DNA of 64,000 nt from contig NZ_LQOM01000014.1 in NCBI RefSeq assembly GCF_002101595.1, positions 62,001 to 126,000 on the forward strand, written 5' to 3'. Source of the stretch: Mycobacterium celatum. Its GTDB lineage: Bacteria; Actinomycetota; Actinomycetes; Mycobacteriales; Mycobacteriaceae. Below, in pieces: positions 1-7,369 of this stretch. The notes under the pieces were generated by a model. That model saw only the letters and a list, made by a program, of their open reading frames with translations. It did no database searches and was not told where the DNA came from. Positions within the stretch are counted from its first letter, which is position 1. Each line of letters begins with the position of its first letter. Both the position numbers and the translations under genes were made by a program.

Positions 1-206
1 CTCAGCGAGATCTCGTCCTCGGCGGCGCCATCGGTGTAGTCGAACGCTGCCCGTGGAGTGCGGCGCCTCGCGAGGCGCCGCAGGTCGTCGATGGTCAACG
101 CGGCATCGAGGCGGGCCTGGGTCCGGTCGAGCCGCGGCCGACGGAACCGGATCAGCGGCGCGAGGTCGCGGACCTTGGGAACTCGTCTGTGCGACTGTGA
201 TGGCAT
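1..206 (-). CDS. lldD2: L-lactate dehydrogenase (FMN alpha-hydroxy-acid oxidase family), N-terminal part
   Basis: Only the first 68 codons are in the window; the gene runs off the left edge. The translation begins [15 protein letters not shown] and continues with [18 protein letters not shown] and [10 protein letters not shown]. This closely follows the N-terminus I remember for M. tuberculosis LldD2 (Rv1872c), an FMN-dependent (S)-2-hydroxyacid dehydrogenase that oxidises L-lactate to pyruvate. The FMN and active-site residues lie beyond the edge and cannot be checked. The ATG (206-204) shares the tetranucleotide CATG with the start of the divergent DUF1810 gene. Family assignment is strong from the N-terminus alone; activity is inferred. 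Confidence 0.85.
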   Translation of the reverse strand, partial: MPSQSHRRVPKVRDLAPLIRFRRPRLDRTQARLDAALTIDDLRRLARRRTPRAAFDYTDGAAEDEISL

Positions 207-636
207 GGACTCTGCAACCGACCCCTTCGATCTGCAGCGTTTCGTCGACGCACAGGCCGGCGTGTACCACACCGTAGTCGAGGAGTTGCGCGCCGGACGC
301 AAACGCAGCCATTGGATCTGGTTCATCTTCCCGCAGATTGCCGGACTGGGCCGCAGCCCGATGGCCGAACGGTATGCGATTTCCTCGCTCAAGGAGGCTC
401 GCGCCTACTTGAACCACGACGTGCTGGGTCCGCGATTGCGCGAGTGTACGCAGTTGGTCAACCAGATAGCGGGCCGCTCGATCGGCGAGATCTTCGGGTC
501 ACCCGACGACCTCAAGGTGCGCTCGTCGATGACGTTGTTCGCCCATGCCACCGACGACAACCGGGACTTCGTGGAGTTGCTCGACAAGTACTACGACGGC
601 GAAGAGGATGCGCTGACGCTCGCGCGGCTCAGGTAG
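205..636 (+). CDS. DUF1810 family protein (Rv1873-like)
   Basis: This 143-residue soluble protein has the DUF1810 signature: [12 protein letters not shown] near the N-terminus, [13 protein letters not shown] at about residues 33-45, and GRSIGEIFG with [13 protein letters not shown] in the C-terminal half. The family is all-helical and of unknown function. Length matches Rv1873 as I remember it. I chose the ATG at 205 because the N-terminus then aligns with the family; the same frame is open further upstream but has no family similarity there. It is divergent from lldD2, and its end overlaps the convergent amylase gene by 8 nt. No catalytic role can be assigned. Confidence 0.88.
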   Translation: MDSATDPFDLQRFVDAQAGVYHTVVEELRAGRKRSHWIWFIFPQIAGLGRSPMAERYAISSLKEARAYLNHDVLGPRLRECTQLVNQIAGRSIGEIFGSPDDLKVRSSMTLFAHATDDNRDFVELLDKYYDGEEDALTLARLR

Positions 637-1882
637 GCCGCAGGATTCGCCAGCCGTGCGGTTCGACCACCAGCCTTTGGACGACGTCCTGCGGCGGCGC
701 TCCCGAACCGGCGATCACCTGTGCTGGTTCCAGTTCCATCTCCAGCGGCGACTCGTCGATGTTGAGCGCGACGATCCACGCCTCGTCATCGCGATCGGTC
801 CGATAGACGTAGTGCCGGTTGTCCAGCCGCAGCGTGGTCGTCGACGCCGCGAAAAGCCAGGGGTGGCGCCGGCGCAGCCCGATCAGGTATTGGTGCAGTG
901 CCCACACCTGCGCACCATGCTCGTCCACAGGCGCTGGGGGAGAGCCGAATTCGGGGCGTACGGCGTCGTCGCCGCCGAATCTCTCCTCCTTGACGCCGCG
1001 GTAGCCGAACTCGTCGCCGGCGTACACGCTGGGGACGCCGCCCACGGTCATCTGCAGCACCAGCGCATGTGCCAGGTGCGCGGAATTCTCCAGCTTGCTG
1101 GCGATGCGGGTGACGTCATGATTGCCGATGAAGGTCAGCGGCGCAAAGCGTCGCAGAAAGGTGTTGTGGCGCTGCAACGCCCAATCGAGCTCGTAGAAGT
1201 TGCCGTCGTTGAGGCTGCTCCAGATCGCCTTCCACAGCTCGTACTGGGTGACTGAGTCGAAGCCCGTCTCGTCCACCGCCGCGGCGTAGTCGCCGTGGAT
1301 GAGCTCGCCGACGAACCAGGCGTCGGGACGCACCTCACGCACCCGCGGCAGCACGGCAGCCCAAAACTTCGGCGGCACAGCGTAAGCCGCATCGAGCCGC
1401 CAACCGTCGGCGCCGCGTCCCAGCCAGTGCGTCATCACATCGGCCACATACTCGGCGACCTCGGGGTTGTCGTGGTTCAGCGTGGTCAGGTCGCCGTGGC
1501 CCTCGAAGCTGTAGTCCCGAAACCACGTCTCGCGGTCGCGGGGGAAGTCGGGGCCGACGTGGTTGAACACGCCGTCGAGCAGGACGCGCAGGCCGCGTCG
1601 ATGCGCCTCGGCGACAAGGTTATCGAAGTCGGCGTCGTCGCCGAGGCGCGGATCGATGCGGTAGTGGTCGGTGGTGTCGTAGCCGTGGCTGCGTGAGGCG
1701 AAGATCGGTCCCAGCGCGATTCCCGACGCCCCCAACGCAATTGCGTGGTCGAACCAATCGACGATGCGCCGCAGCCGGTGCTCGCCCGCCTCCGGTGGCA
1801 CAGCCGCAGGGTAGGCGCCGACGAAACCCAGCGGATAGATCTGCCACCAGATCACATGCTCGACCCAGCCAATTGCGGCCAC
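629..1882 (-). CDS. Alpha-amylase family (GH13) glycoside hydrolase
   Basis: A protein of about 417 residues with a GH13 (beta/alpha)8 barrel. WWQIYPLGFVG is at the N-terminus and DGVFNHVG is conserved region I. GWRLDAAYAV carries the nucleophile Asp, WFVGELIHGD the acid/base Glu, and FIGNHDVTR the third catalytic Asp, so all three carboxylates are present. It should cleave or transfer alpha-glucosidic bonds of maltodextrin- or trehalose-like substrates in the cytosol; no signal peptide is seen. The exact specificity is not readable. The frame is open much further upstream, but that part lies inside ahpD in another frame. I chose the GTG at 1882, which begins 11 nt after the ahpD stop. It may be cotranscribed with ahpC-ahpD. 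Confidence 0.85.
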   Translation of the reverse strand: MAAIGWVEHVIWWQIYPLGFVGAYPAAVPPEAGEHRLRRIVDWFDHAIALGASGIALGPIFASRSHGYDTTDHYRIDPRLGDDADFDNLVAEAHRRGLRVLLDGVFNHVGPDFPRDRETWFRDYSFEGHGDLTTLNHDNPEVAEYVADVMTHWLGRGADGWRLDAAYAVPPKFWAAVLPRVREVRPDAWFVGELIHGDYAAAVDETGFDSVTQYELWKAIWSSLNDGNFYELDWALQRHNTFLRRFAPLTFIGNHDVTRIASKLENSAHLAHALVLQMTVGGVPSVYAGDEFGYRGVKEERFGGDDAVRPEFGSPPAPVDEHGAQVWALHQYLIGLRRRHPWLFAASTTTLRLDNRHYVYRTDRDDEAWIVALNIDESPLEMELEPAQVIAGSGAPPQDVVQRLVVEPHGWRILRPT

Positions 1883-1892
1883 TGCCGGAACG

Positions 1893-2429
1893 TTACCCGG
1901 CGGCCGCCAGTGTCTGCGCCGTGGTGATCGCCTGCGCCACGCCCGCCACGATCGCGGCCGCCTTGAGCGCTTCGAAGATCGCCTCCCGGTCGACGCCGGC
2001 TTCCCGCAGCGTGTGCTCGTGGGCGACGACGCAGTGCGAACACCCGTTGATCGACGACACCGCGAACGACCACAGCTCGAAATTGGCCTTGTCGACACCG
2101 GGATTGCCGATGATGTTCATCCGCAACCCGGGCCTTAGGTCGTCATACCGGCCGTCCAGGAAGCCGCGACCACGGTAGAACACGTTGTTCATGCCCATGA
2201 TCGACGCGGCACCCAGCGCCGCCTGGTAGGCCTCGGCCGACAGACAGTCCGCGGCTTCGGCCCCAATCTCACTGAGCACCCGGTCGTTTCGCGTGGCGGC
2301 GGCGCTGGCCAGTAGCGTGCCCCAGAGCTGCTCCTCGCTCAGCGCCGTGCTGCGGGTGATCGACCCCAGGTTGAGCTTGAGATCCTTGGCGTACTCGGGC
2401 AGCGCCTCTTTGAGGTTGTCGATACTCAT
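1893..2429 (-). CDS. ahpD: Alkyl hydroperoxide reductase D (AhpD)
   Basis: This 178-residue protein matches mycobacterial AhpD in length and motifs. AhpD is the thiol adaptor that, with dihydrolipoamide partners, recycles electrons to AhpC and has weak peroxidase activity itself. The CxxC centre lies in [15 protein letters not shown], with Cys130, Cys133 and His137, and Glu118 lies in NFELW; these are the residues known to form the proton-relay site in the M. tuberculosis enzyme. It follows ahpC on the same strand after 49 nt, so the two form an operon divergent from oxyR. Nothing looks broken. Confidence 0.96.
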   Translation of the reverse strand: MSIDNLKEALPEYAKDLKLNLGSITRSTALSEEQLWGTLLASAAATRNDRVLSEIGAEAADCLSAEAYQAALGAASIMGMNNVFYRGRGFLDGRYDDLRPGLRMNIIGNPGVDKANFELWSFAVSSINGCSHCVVAHEHTLREAGVDREAIFEALKAAAIVAGVAQAITTAQTLAAAG

Positions 2430-2478
2430 GCGCCCCTCCTCCTCATCGCTCGCTCGGCATCGTCGCCGGCGCGACTCA

Positions 2479-3066
2479 TCAGGCCGACTTCCTGAGCTCT
2501 TCGGCGGCGTCGATGGTCGGGTCGCCCTTGCGCCAGTTGCAGGCGCACAGCTCGTCGGACTGCAGCGCGTCGAGCACCCGCAGCACCTCGTCGACGTTGC
2601 GGCCCACCGATCCGGCGGTCACCGAGACGAACTGGATCTCGTTGTTCGGGTCGACAATGAACGTCACCCGGTCGGCGACGCCGTCGGAGTTGAGCGCACC
2701 GGTGGCCGTGACGAGCTCGCGCTTGATGTCCGACAGCATCGGGAACGGCAGCTTCTTGAGGTCCTCGTGCTGGGCGCGCCATTGGAAGTGCACGAATTCG
2801 CTGTCCACCGAGACCCCGAGCACCTTGGTGTCGCGGTCCTCGAACTCGTCGTTCAGCTTGCCGAACGCGGCGATCTCCGTCGGGCACACGAACGTGAAGT
2901 CCTTCGGCCAGAAGAAGATCACCCGCCACTTGCCTTCGTAGTCATCGCTGGTGATGGTGGTGAAGTAGTCGCCCGGCTGTTTGGCGTCGACCTTCGACAG
3001 GTCACCGCCGATCAGGGCGGTCAGTTGGTAAGCCGGGAACTGGTCACCGATGGTCAGCAGTGCCAT
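2479..3066 (-). CDS. ahpC: Alkyl hydroperoxide reductase C (peroxiredoxin)
   Basis: This 195-residue typical 2-Cys peroxiredoxin reduces organic peroxides, H2O2 and peroxynitrite. The peroxidatic Cys61 is in [10 protein letters not shown]. The resolving region near the C-terminus reads DELCACNW, giving the extra cysteines characteristic of mycobacterial AhpC (three-Cys mechanism with AhpD). The start is supported by AAGGAG a few bases upstream of the ATG. It is transcribed away from oxyR, with 108 nt between the two starts; regulation by OxyR is inferred from this arrangement and from known mycobacterial biology. Confidence 0.97.
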   Translation of the reverse strand: MALLTIGDQFPAYQLTALIGGDLSKVDAKQPGDYFTTITSDDYEGKWRVIFFWPKDFTFVCPTEIAAFGKLNDEFEDRDTKVLGVSVDSEFVHFQWRAQHEDLKKLPFPMLSDIKRELVTATGALNSDGVADRVTFIVDPNNEIQFVSVTAGSVGRNVDEVLRVLDALQSDELCACNWRKGDPTIDAAEELRKSA

Positions 3067-3161
3067 GTCACTCCTTTGGTCACGATCGGGTCTAAGTGGG
3101 ACTTGTGTCTCAGAACCATCGTGCCCAAAGTCAACCTAGAATTAAAGGTGATATTTCCCAC

Positions 3162-3193
3162 TATACTAATAGGCATGACCGATAAGAGTTATC
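3162..3193 (+). promoter_or_regulatory. oxyR -10 element and GATAA palindrome at the oxyR start
   Basis: TATACT at 3162-3167 lies 7 nt before the oxyR ATG, which is the spacing expected for a leaderless transcript. Just inside the coding sequence, 3181-3193 reads GATAAGAGTTATC, a GATAA/TTATC inverted repeat with a 3-nt centre. LysR-type regulators commonly bind such dyads between divergent target genes, so this may be an OxyR autoregulatory site. This is an inference; no binding data are available here. Confidence 0.45.
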
Positions 3194-4110
3194 ACCCGAC
3201 GGTCGCCGGCCTGCGGGCGTTCGTCGCGGTAGCCGAGAAGCAGCATTTCAGCAGTGCCGCAACGACTCTCGGCGTCAGCCAGTCGACGTTGTCGCAAGCC
3301 CTCTCGGCGCTGGAGACGGGGCTGGGCGTGCAACTCATCGAGCGCTCGACCCGGCGTGTCTTCTTGACAGCGGAGGGCCGGCAGCTGCTGCCGTACGCGC
3401 AGACGGCGATCGAGGCGGTCGAGGAGTTCGCCGCGGCGGCGGCGGGTGCGTCCGACCCGCTGCAGGGCACCCTGCGGCTGGGGCTCATCCCGACGGTAGC
3501 GCCCTATGTGCTGCCGACGGTGCTGTCGGGATTGGCCGAGCGGCTGCCCGGGCTGACCCTGCGGGTGATCGAGGATCAGACCGAACGGCTCCTGTCGGCA
3601 TTGCGGGAAGGGTCGGTGGATGCCGCACTGATCGCGCTGCCCTCCGAGACCGCCGGGGTGACCGAGATCCCGATCTACGACGAGGACTTCGTGCTGGCCC
3701 TGCCGCCCGGGCACCCGCTGTCGGGCAAGCAGCGCGTGCCGCCGACGGCCCTGGCGCAGCTGCCGCTGCTGCTGCTCGACGAGGGCCACTGCCTGCGCGA
3801 CCAGGCGCTCGACGTCTGCCGCAAGGCCGGTGTGCGCGCCGAGCTGGCCAACACCCGGGCCGCCTCGCTGGCCACCGCGGTGCAATGCGTAACCGGCGGA
3901 CTGGGGGTGACGCTGATCCCGCAAAGCGCGGTCTCCGTCGAGGCGGCCCGCAGCCGGCTCGGGCTGGCGAAGTTCGCGGCGCCGCGCCCGGGACGACGGA
4001 TCGGGCTGGTGTTCCGCTCGTCGAGCGGCCGTGAGGCGCCGTACCGGCAGCTGGCCGCGATCATCGGCGAGTTGGTCAGCGCCGACCAGCAGGTACGCCC
4101 GGTCCGGTAG
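3175..4110 (+). CDS. oxyR: Hydrogen peroxide-sensing LysR-type regulator OxyR (intact)
   Basis: An intact 311-residue LysR-type regulator. The winged HTH at residues 12-60 includes [20 protein letters not shown] and [15 protein letters not shown]. In the effector domain, [12 protein letters not shown] places Cys206 and Cys215 in the same context as the redox disulfide of E. coli OxyR (GHCLRDQA...C), so peroxide sensing should work. It is divergent from ahpC-ahpD, the classical mycobacterial arrangement. In the M. tuberculosis complex oxyR is a multiply mutated pseudogene, whereas here no lesion is visible. The ATG at 3175 was chosen from LysR alignment; the frame is open upstream through ahpC. 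Confidence 0.95.
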   Translation: MTDKSYHPTVAGLRAFVAVAEKQHFSSAATTLGVSQSTLSQALSALETGLGVQLIERSTRRVFLTAEGRQLLPYAQTAIEAVEEFAAAAAGASDPLQGTLRLGLIPTVAPYVLPTVLSGLAERLPGLTLRVIEDQTERLLSALREGSVDAALIALPSETAGVTEIPIYDEDFVLALPPGHPLSGKQRVPPTALAQLPLLLLDEGHCLRDQALDVCRKAGVRAELANTRAASLATAVQCVTGGLGVTLIPQSAVSVEAARSRLGLAKFAAPRPGRRIGLVFRSSSGREAPYRQLAAIIGELVSADQQVRPVR

Positions 4111-4137
4111 CGGCTGACCCGATCGCCGGCCCGCAAT

Positions 4138-4151
4138 GAGAACATGTTCTA
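4138..4151. promoter_or_regulatory. KstR-like operator before the thioesterase operon
   Basis: The 14-mer GAGAACATGTTCTA contains the perfect 12-bp palindrome AGAACATGTTCT and matches the KstR consensus TNNAACNNGTTNNA at 7 of 8 defined positions (first T is G). It ends 7 nt before the thioesterase ATG. KstR is the TetR-type repressor of cholesterol catabolism genes in actinobacteria. Control of the acyl-CoA operon that follows is inferred. Confidence 0.5.
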
Positions 4152-4158
4152 GTTGATC

Positions 4159-4785
4159 ATGCTGGACTTCACCCTGGAGAACCTCAGCGCCGCCGACGTC
4201 GAGCGGCTGCGGGCAATCTACGAGCCGCTCGCCCAGTCGGTGCGCGAGCTGATCGACGCCACCGTCCGCACCGAAGTGGACGCCGAAGCCGTGGCGGCGG
4301 CCAAGGCCGAAATCGACTCGGCCACAGCACGTCTGCAAAGCAAACAGCTCGACGGCACATACGGGGTGCGCTACCTGTCCACCGGTGAGCGGATGGCGTG
4401 GGGCAACGTCGTGATCGGGGCGCGCAACCCCATCGCGCCGCCGTTGGAGATCCAGCACGACCCGTCGGGCAAAGTCTGGTGCGACTTCCATCTCGGCGCC
4501 GCGTACGAAGGCCCGCCCGGCCACGTGCACGGCGGAGTCGCTGCCCTGGTGCTCGACCACGTGCTGGGCGAGGCGGCCAGCGACGGCGTCAATCCGCGGT
4601 TCACCGGCACGATCACGCTGCGTTATGTGCGGGCCACCCGGCTGGGCCGCCTGCATGCCGAAGCAATCACCACCCGCGTCGACGGCGTGAAGACGTTCGC
4701 GGCGGGCCACCTCGCCGACGACGAGGGCGTCACCGTCGAAGCGCAGGGGGTGTTTATCCAGCCCCGGTGGGCCCGGGGGAAGTAG
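4159..4785 (+). CDS. PaaI/hotdog-fold acyl-CoA thioesterase
   Basis: A 208-residue hotdog protein. The N-terminal 80 residues are helical. The hotdog core carries HVHGGVAALVLDHVLGEAA at about residues 120-138, the typical PaaI/THEM4-type active-site helix, followed by FTGTITLRYVRATRLG. It probably hydrolyses an acyl- or steroyl-CoA thioester in the cytosol. Start choice: the ATG at 4159; a TTG at 4153 is also in frame. A KstR-like palindrome lies just upstream, and the stop codon overlaps the GTG start of the EthD-like gene by one base, so the two genes are translationally coupled. Substrate is not determinable. Confidence 0.8.
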   Translation: MLDFTLENLSAADVERLRAIYEPLAQSVRELIDATVRTEVDAEAVAAAKAEIDSATARLQSKQLDGTYGVRYLSTGERMAWGNVVIGARNPIAPPLEIQHDPSGKVWCDFHLGAAYEGPPGHVHGGVAALVLDHVLGEAASDGVNPRFTGTITLRYVRATRLGRLHAEAITTRVDGVKTFAAGHLADDEGVTVEAQGVFIQPRWARGK

Positions 4786-5480
4786 TGGAGAAGGTCATCG
4801 CCCTGCTGCGGGCCGCCGACTGCGACGACGACTGGTGCGCCCGCCAGCGCGGCCCGGTCGCGGACGCCATTCTGGCGCTGGGAGTACCGGGCCTGGCGGT
4901 CAACGTCCGCGACGGCGAGGTGCGCGACTCGCTGATGACGCTCACCACGCTCGACCCGCCGGTGGTCGCGGTGGTGAGCCTGTGGACGCAGCAGTGCTAC
5001 GGCGATCAGATCACCGCCGCGCTCACCCTGTTGGGCGCCGAGTGCGACCGGCTCGCCGCGTATCTGGTCACTGAGTCCGTTCCACTGTCGGCGCCGCTCG
5101 AACTCGGCAGCCGCACAACGGGTTTGGCTAACATCGCGCTGCTGCGGCGGCCCGCCGGCCTGGACCAGGACAGTTGGCTGGCCCGCTGGCAGCGCGACCA
5201 CACCCCGGTGGCGATCGAGACCCAGGCGACCTTCGGCTACACCCAGAACTGGGTGGTGCGGGCGCTCACCCCCGACGCGCCGCCCATCGCGGGGATCGTC
5301 GAGGAGCTGTTCCCGGCCGAGGCGATCACCGACCTGAAGGCCTTCTTCGGGGCCGCCGACGACGACGACCTGCAGGACCGGGTGAGCAGGATGGTGGCCA
5401 GCACGTCGGCGTTCGGCGCCAACGAAAACATCGACACCGTCCCGACCAGCCGCTACGTCCTGAAAACACCGTTTGCGTGA
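4785..5480 (+). CDS. EthD-like dimeric alpha/beta-barrel protein
   Basis: About 231 residues. The C-terminal half has SWLARWQRDHTPVAIETQ and FGYTQNWVVRAL, resembling the EthD/stress-responsive alpha-beta barrel family, in which small dimeric barrels bind hydrophobic ligands or act with oxygenases. The N-terminal half looks like a degenerate duplicate (WCARQRGPVADAILALGVPG), so the protein may be a pseudo-dimer of two barrels. The GTG at 4785 overlaps the thioesterase stop. It lies between an acyl-CoA thioesterase and an enoyl-CoA hydratase, suggesting a role in degrading a bulky acyl compound. Function is otherwise unknown. Confidence 0.65.
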   Translation: MEKVIALLRAADCDDDWCARQRGPVADAILALGVPGLAVNVRDGEVRDSLMTLTTLDPPVVAVVSLWTQQCYGDQITAALTLLGAECDRLAAYLVTESVPLSAPLELGSRTTGLANIALLRRPAGLDQDSWLARWQRDHTPVAIETQATFGYTQNWVVRALTPDAPPIAGIVEELFPAEAITDLKAFFGAADDDDLQDRVSRMVASTSAFGANENIDTVPTSRYVLKTPFA

Positions 5481-5599
5481 CCGGTTTGACCGCGAAGCAG
5501 AAGGTATGGCTGCCATCGCCGCGACATCACAACCCTGGCTTCTGTTTGGCGATCGGGAGCCGCAAATGCCAGGTTCATGAAGAGGCTTAGGAGGTAGCC

Positions 5600-6355
5600 G
5601 TGATATTGCAGATCGACGACGCCAACAAGGTGCGCACCCTGACGCTGAACCGCCCGGAAGCGCTCAACGCGTTCAACGAGGCGCTCTACGCCGCCACCGC
5701 CGAAGCGCTGGTGGCCGCCGCCGATGCCCCCGACGTCGCGGTCGTCCTGTTGACCGGGGCCGGACGCGCGTTCAGTGCCGGCAACGACCTCAAAGAAATG
5801 CAGGCGCGAATCAGCGACCCCAGCCTGGGCGGAGAGTCCAACTTCACTGCGCTGATCGACGCGCTGACCCGGTTTCCCAAGCCGCTGATCTGCGCCGTCA
5901 ACGGTGTCGGGATAGGAATCGGCGCCACCATCCTCGGCTACGCCGACCTGGCCTTCATGTCGTCGACCGCGCGGCTGAGGTGCCCGTTCACCAGCCTGGG
6001 CGTCGCGCCGGAGGCGGCGTCGTCGTACCTGTTGCCGCAGCTGGTCGGCCGGCAGAACGCGGCCTGGCTGCTGATGTCCTCCGAGTGGGTGGACGCCGAC
6101 GAAGCCCTGCGGATGGGCCTGGTCTGGAAGGTCTGCGAGCCTACCGAGCTGCTCGCCGAGGCACGTCGGCACGCCGAAATCCTTGCCTCGCGGCCCATTT
6201 CGAGCCTGATGGCGGTCAAGCACACCATGGTCGAACCGCTCCGCCCGGAGATCGCCGCCGCGAGCGCCCGGGAGAACGCTCACTTCGCCGAGCTGATGGG
6301 TTCGCAGGCCAACGCCGCGGCGCTGGCCGACTTCACCGGCCGGCGCGGGAGCTAA
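5600..6355 (+). CDS. Enoyl-CoA hydratase/isomerase (crotonase) family protein
   Basis: A 251-residue crotonase. AFSAGNDLKEM (residues 56-66) and CAVNGVGIGIGATILGYADL (about 98-117) form the CoA-binding and oxyanion-hole regions. LGVAPEAASSYLLPQLVG contains a Glu at the position of a catalytic acid in hydratases of this family. It probably hydrates or isomerises an enoyl-CoA in beta-oxidation. The GTG start has the strong Shine-Dalgarno AGGAGGTA. A 119-nt gap separates it from the EthD-like gene; it still likely belongs to the same transcription unit. The exact EchA orthologue cannot be named. Confidence 0.88.
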   Translation: MILQIDDANKVRTLTLNRPEALNAFNEALYAATAEALVAAADAPDVAVVLLTGAGRAFSAGNDLKEMQARISDPSLGGESNFTALIDALTRFPKPLICAVNGVGIGIGATILGYADLAFMSSTARLRCPFTSLGVAPEAASSYLLPQLVGRQNAAWLLMSSEWVDADEALRMGLVWKVCEPTELLAEARRHAEILASRPISSLMAVKHTMVEPLRPEIAAASARENAHFAELMGSQANAAALADFTGRRGS

Positions 6356-6534
6356 GAGGCGCTGGTTTCGAGCTGTCGGGCCGCCGCGATGATCGCCCGC
6401 AGGTTGTGCCTGCAGCGTCCGCAGTCGGCGCCGGCGCCGCAGGCCGCGGCCACTTCCTTCGACGTCGACGCACCGCGAGCCACACACTCGGACACGGTGT
6501 GGTTGGTGGCGCCAACGCAAAGGCAGACGTACAT
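6352..6534 (-). CDS. bfd: Bacterioferritin-associated ferredoxin (Bfd)
   Basis: A 60-residue [2Fe-2S] protein beginning MYVCLCVGATNHTV, with CLC at the N-terminus and CGAGADCGRCR in the second half, matching the four-cysteine fer2_BFD pattern. Bfd reduces the ferric core of bacterioferritin so that iron can be released. The gene is divergent from bfrA; the intervening DNA holds three iron boxes, so expression is expected to be IdeR-controlled and induced under iron limitation. It overlaps the end of the convergent enoyl-CoA hydratase gene by 4 nt. I prefer the ATG at 6534; a GTG two codons earlier is possible. Confidence 0.92.
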   Translation of the reverse strand: MYVCLCVGATNHTVSECVARGASTSKEVAAACGAGADCGRCRHNLRAIIAAARQLETSAS

Positions 6535-6588
6535 CAGCACACCCCCAGCGCGGCAGCGCCGTGGACTCCGAGGTGAACAGGCCTCATG

Positions 6589-6607
6589 TTAGTAGAGTCT
6601 AACCTAA
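6589..6607. promoter_or_regulatory. IdeR iron box 1
   Basis: TTAGTAGAGTCTAACCTAA matches the IdeR consensus TTAGGTTAGGCTAACCTAA at 15 of 19 positions, with a perfect right half. It lies 55 nt upstream of the bfd start and forms a tandem with box 2, 6 nt away. Confidence 0.8.
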
Positions 6608-6612
6608 GTCGG

Positions 6613-6631
6613 TTAGCGAAGTCTAACCTAA
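6613..6631. promoter_or_regulatory. IdeR iron box 2
   Basis: TTAGCGAAGTCTAACCTAA matches the IdeR consensus at 15 of 19 positions. Together with box 1 it is positioned to repress bfd. Tandem boxes bound by pairs of IdeR dimers are known for mycobacterial iron genes. Confidence 0.8.
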
Positions 6632-6766
6632 GTCGCGGAAGCGGCGAGTCGGCGAGCGGCTGGCGACTGGACTCCCGCCGAGGAACTTATCCTGAGCGGC
6701 CGCCGGGGAAATTACCCGAATAAATCAGCAACGCACTCTGCCACGTTCAACATAGCCTTGCTTTAC

Positions 6767-6785
6767 TTAGGGAAAGCTGACCTGA
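6767..6785. promoter_or_regulatory. IdeR iron box 3, bfrA-proximal
   Basis: TTAGGGAAAGCTGACCTGA matches the IdeR consensus at 14 of 19 positions. It lies 86 nt upstream of the bfrA ATG. In M. tuberculosis IdeR activates bfrA from upstream boxes when iron is plentiful; the same role is inferred here. Confidence 0.65.
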
Positions 6786-6870
6786 GTGAGTATTACCTTG
6801 GGTGACAAGGGTTTTGACCTGTTGTAGCGTTAGCCGTCGGTAACGACGGCAAGCTGTATGAGGAGTGACA

Positions 6871-7353
6871 ATGCAAGGTGACCCCGATGTTTTGCGCCTG
6901 CTCAACGAGCAATTGACCAGCGAACTCACCGCGATCAACCAATACTTTTTGCACTCCAAAATGCAAGAGAATTGGGGCTTTACCGAGCTGGCGTCGCACA
7001 CCCGCGCGGAGTCGTTCGACGAGATGCGACACGCCGAAATGGTGACCGACCGCATTCTGCTGCTCGACGGCCTGCCCAACTATCAGCGCATCGGTTCGCT
7101 GCGGGTCGGCCAGACGCTGCGCGAACAATTCGAGAGCGACCTGGCCCTTGAATTGGAGGTAGTAAACCGCCTCAAACCGGCGATCGTCTTGTGCCGGGAG
7201 AAGCAGGACACCACCAGCGCCATTATTTTCGAAAAGATCGTGGCCGACGAAGAAAACCACATCGACTACCTCCAAACGCAACTCGAGCTCATGGATAAGC
7301 TCGGCGAGGCGCTCTACAGCGCGCAGTGCGTCGCCCGACCGCCTACGACATGA
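6871..7353 (+). CDS. bfrA: Bacterioferritin BfrA
   Basis: A 160-residue haem-containing ferritin that stores iron as a 24-mer. It carries the ferroxidase ligands Glu18, Glu51 and His54, the haem-axial Met52 in SFDEMRHAE, and the C-terminal VADEENHIDYLQ carrying Glu and His ligands. The ATG at 6871 follows AGGAG with good spacing and gives the family N-terminus MQGDPDVLRLLNEQL; a GTG two codons earlier is less likely. It is the Rv1876 counterpart. Paired divergently with bfd across IdeR boxes, it forms an iron storage and release module. The downstream MFS gene starts 16 nt later. Confidence 0.97.
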   Translation: MQGDPDVLRLLNEQLTSELTAINQYFLHSKMQENWGFTELASHTRAESFDEMRHAEMVTDRILLLDGLPNYQRIGSLRVGQTLREQFESDLALELEVVNRLKPAIVLCREKQDTTSAIIFEKIVADEENHIDYLQTQLELMDKLGEALYSAQCVARPPTT

Positions 7354-7369
7354 GGTAAGAAAGGCTGGT

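Noticed and set aside
629..2098. A longer 489-codon version of the amylase gene starting inside ahpD
   Set aside because: The extra N-terminal part is the ahpD sequence in another frame, Arg/Ser rich and without GH13 similarity.
3166..4710. A 514-codon minus-strand frame opposite oxyR and the thioesterase gene
   Set aside because: Composition is that of an antisense shadow (Arg/Gly/His/Gln rich) and it crosses two real genes.
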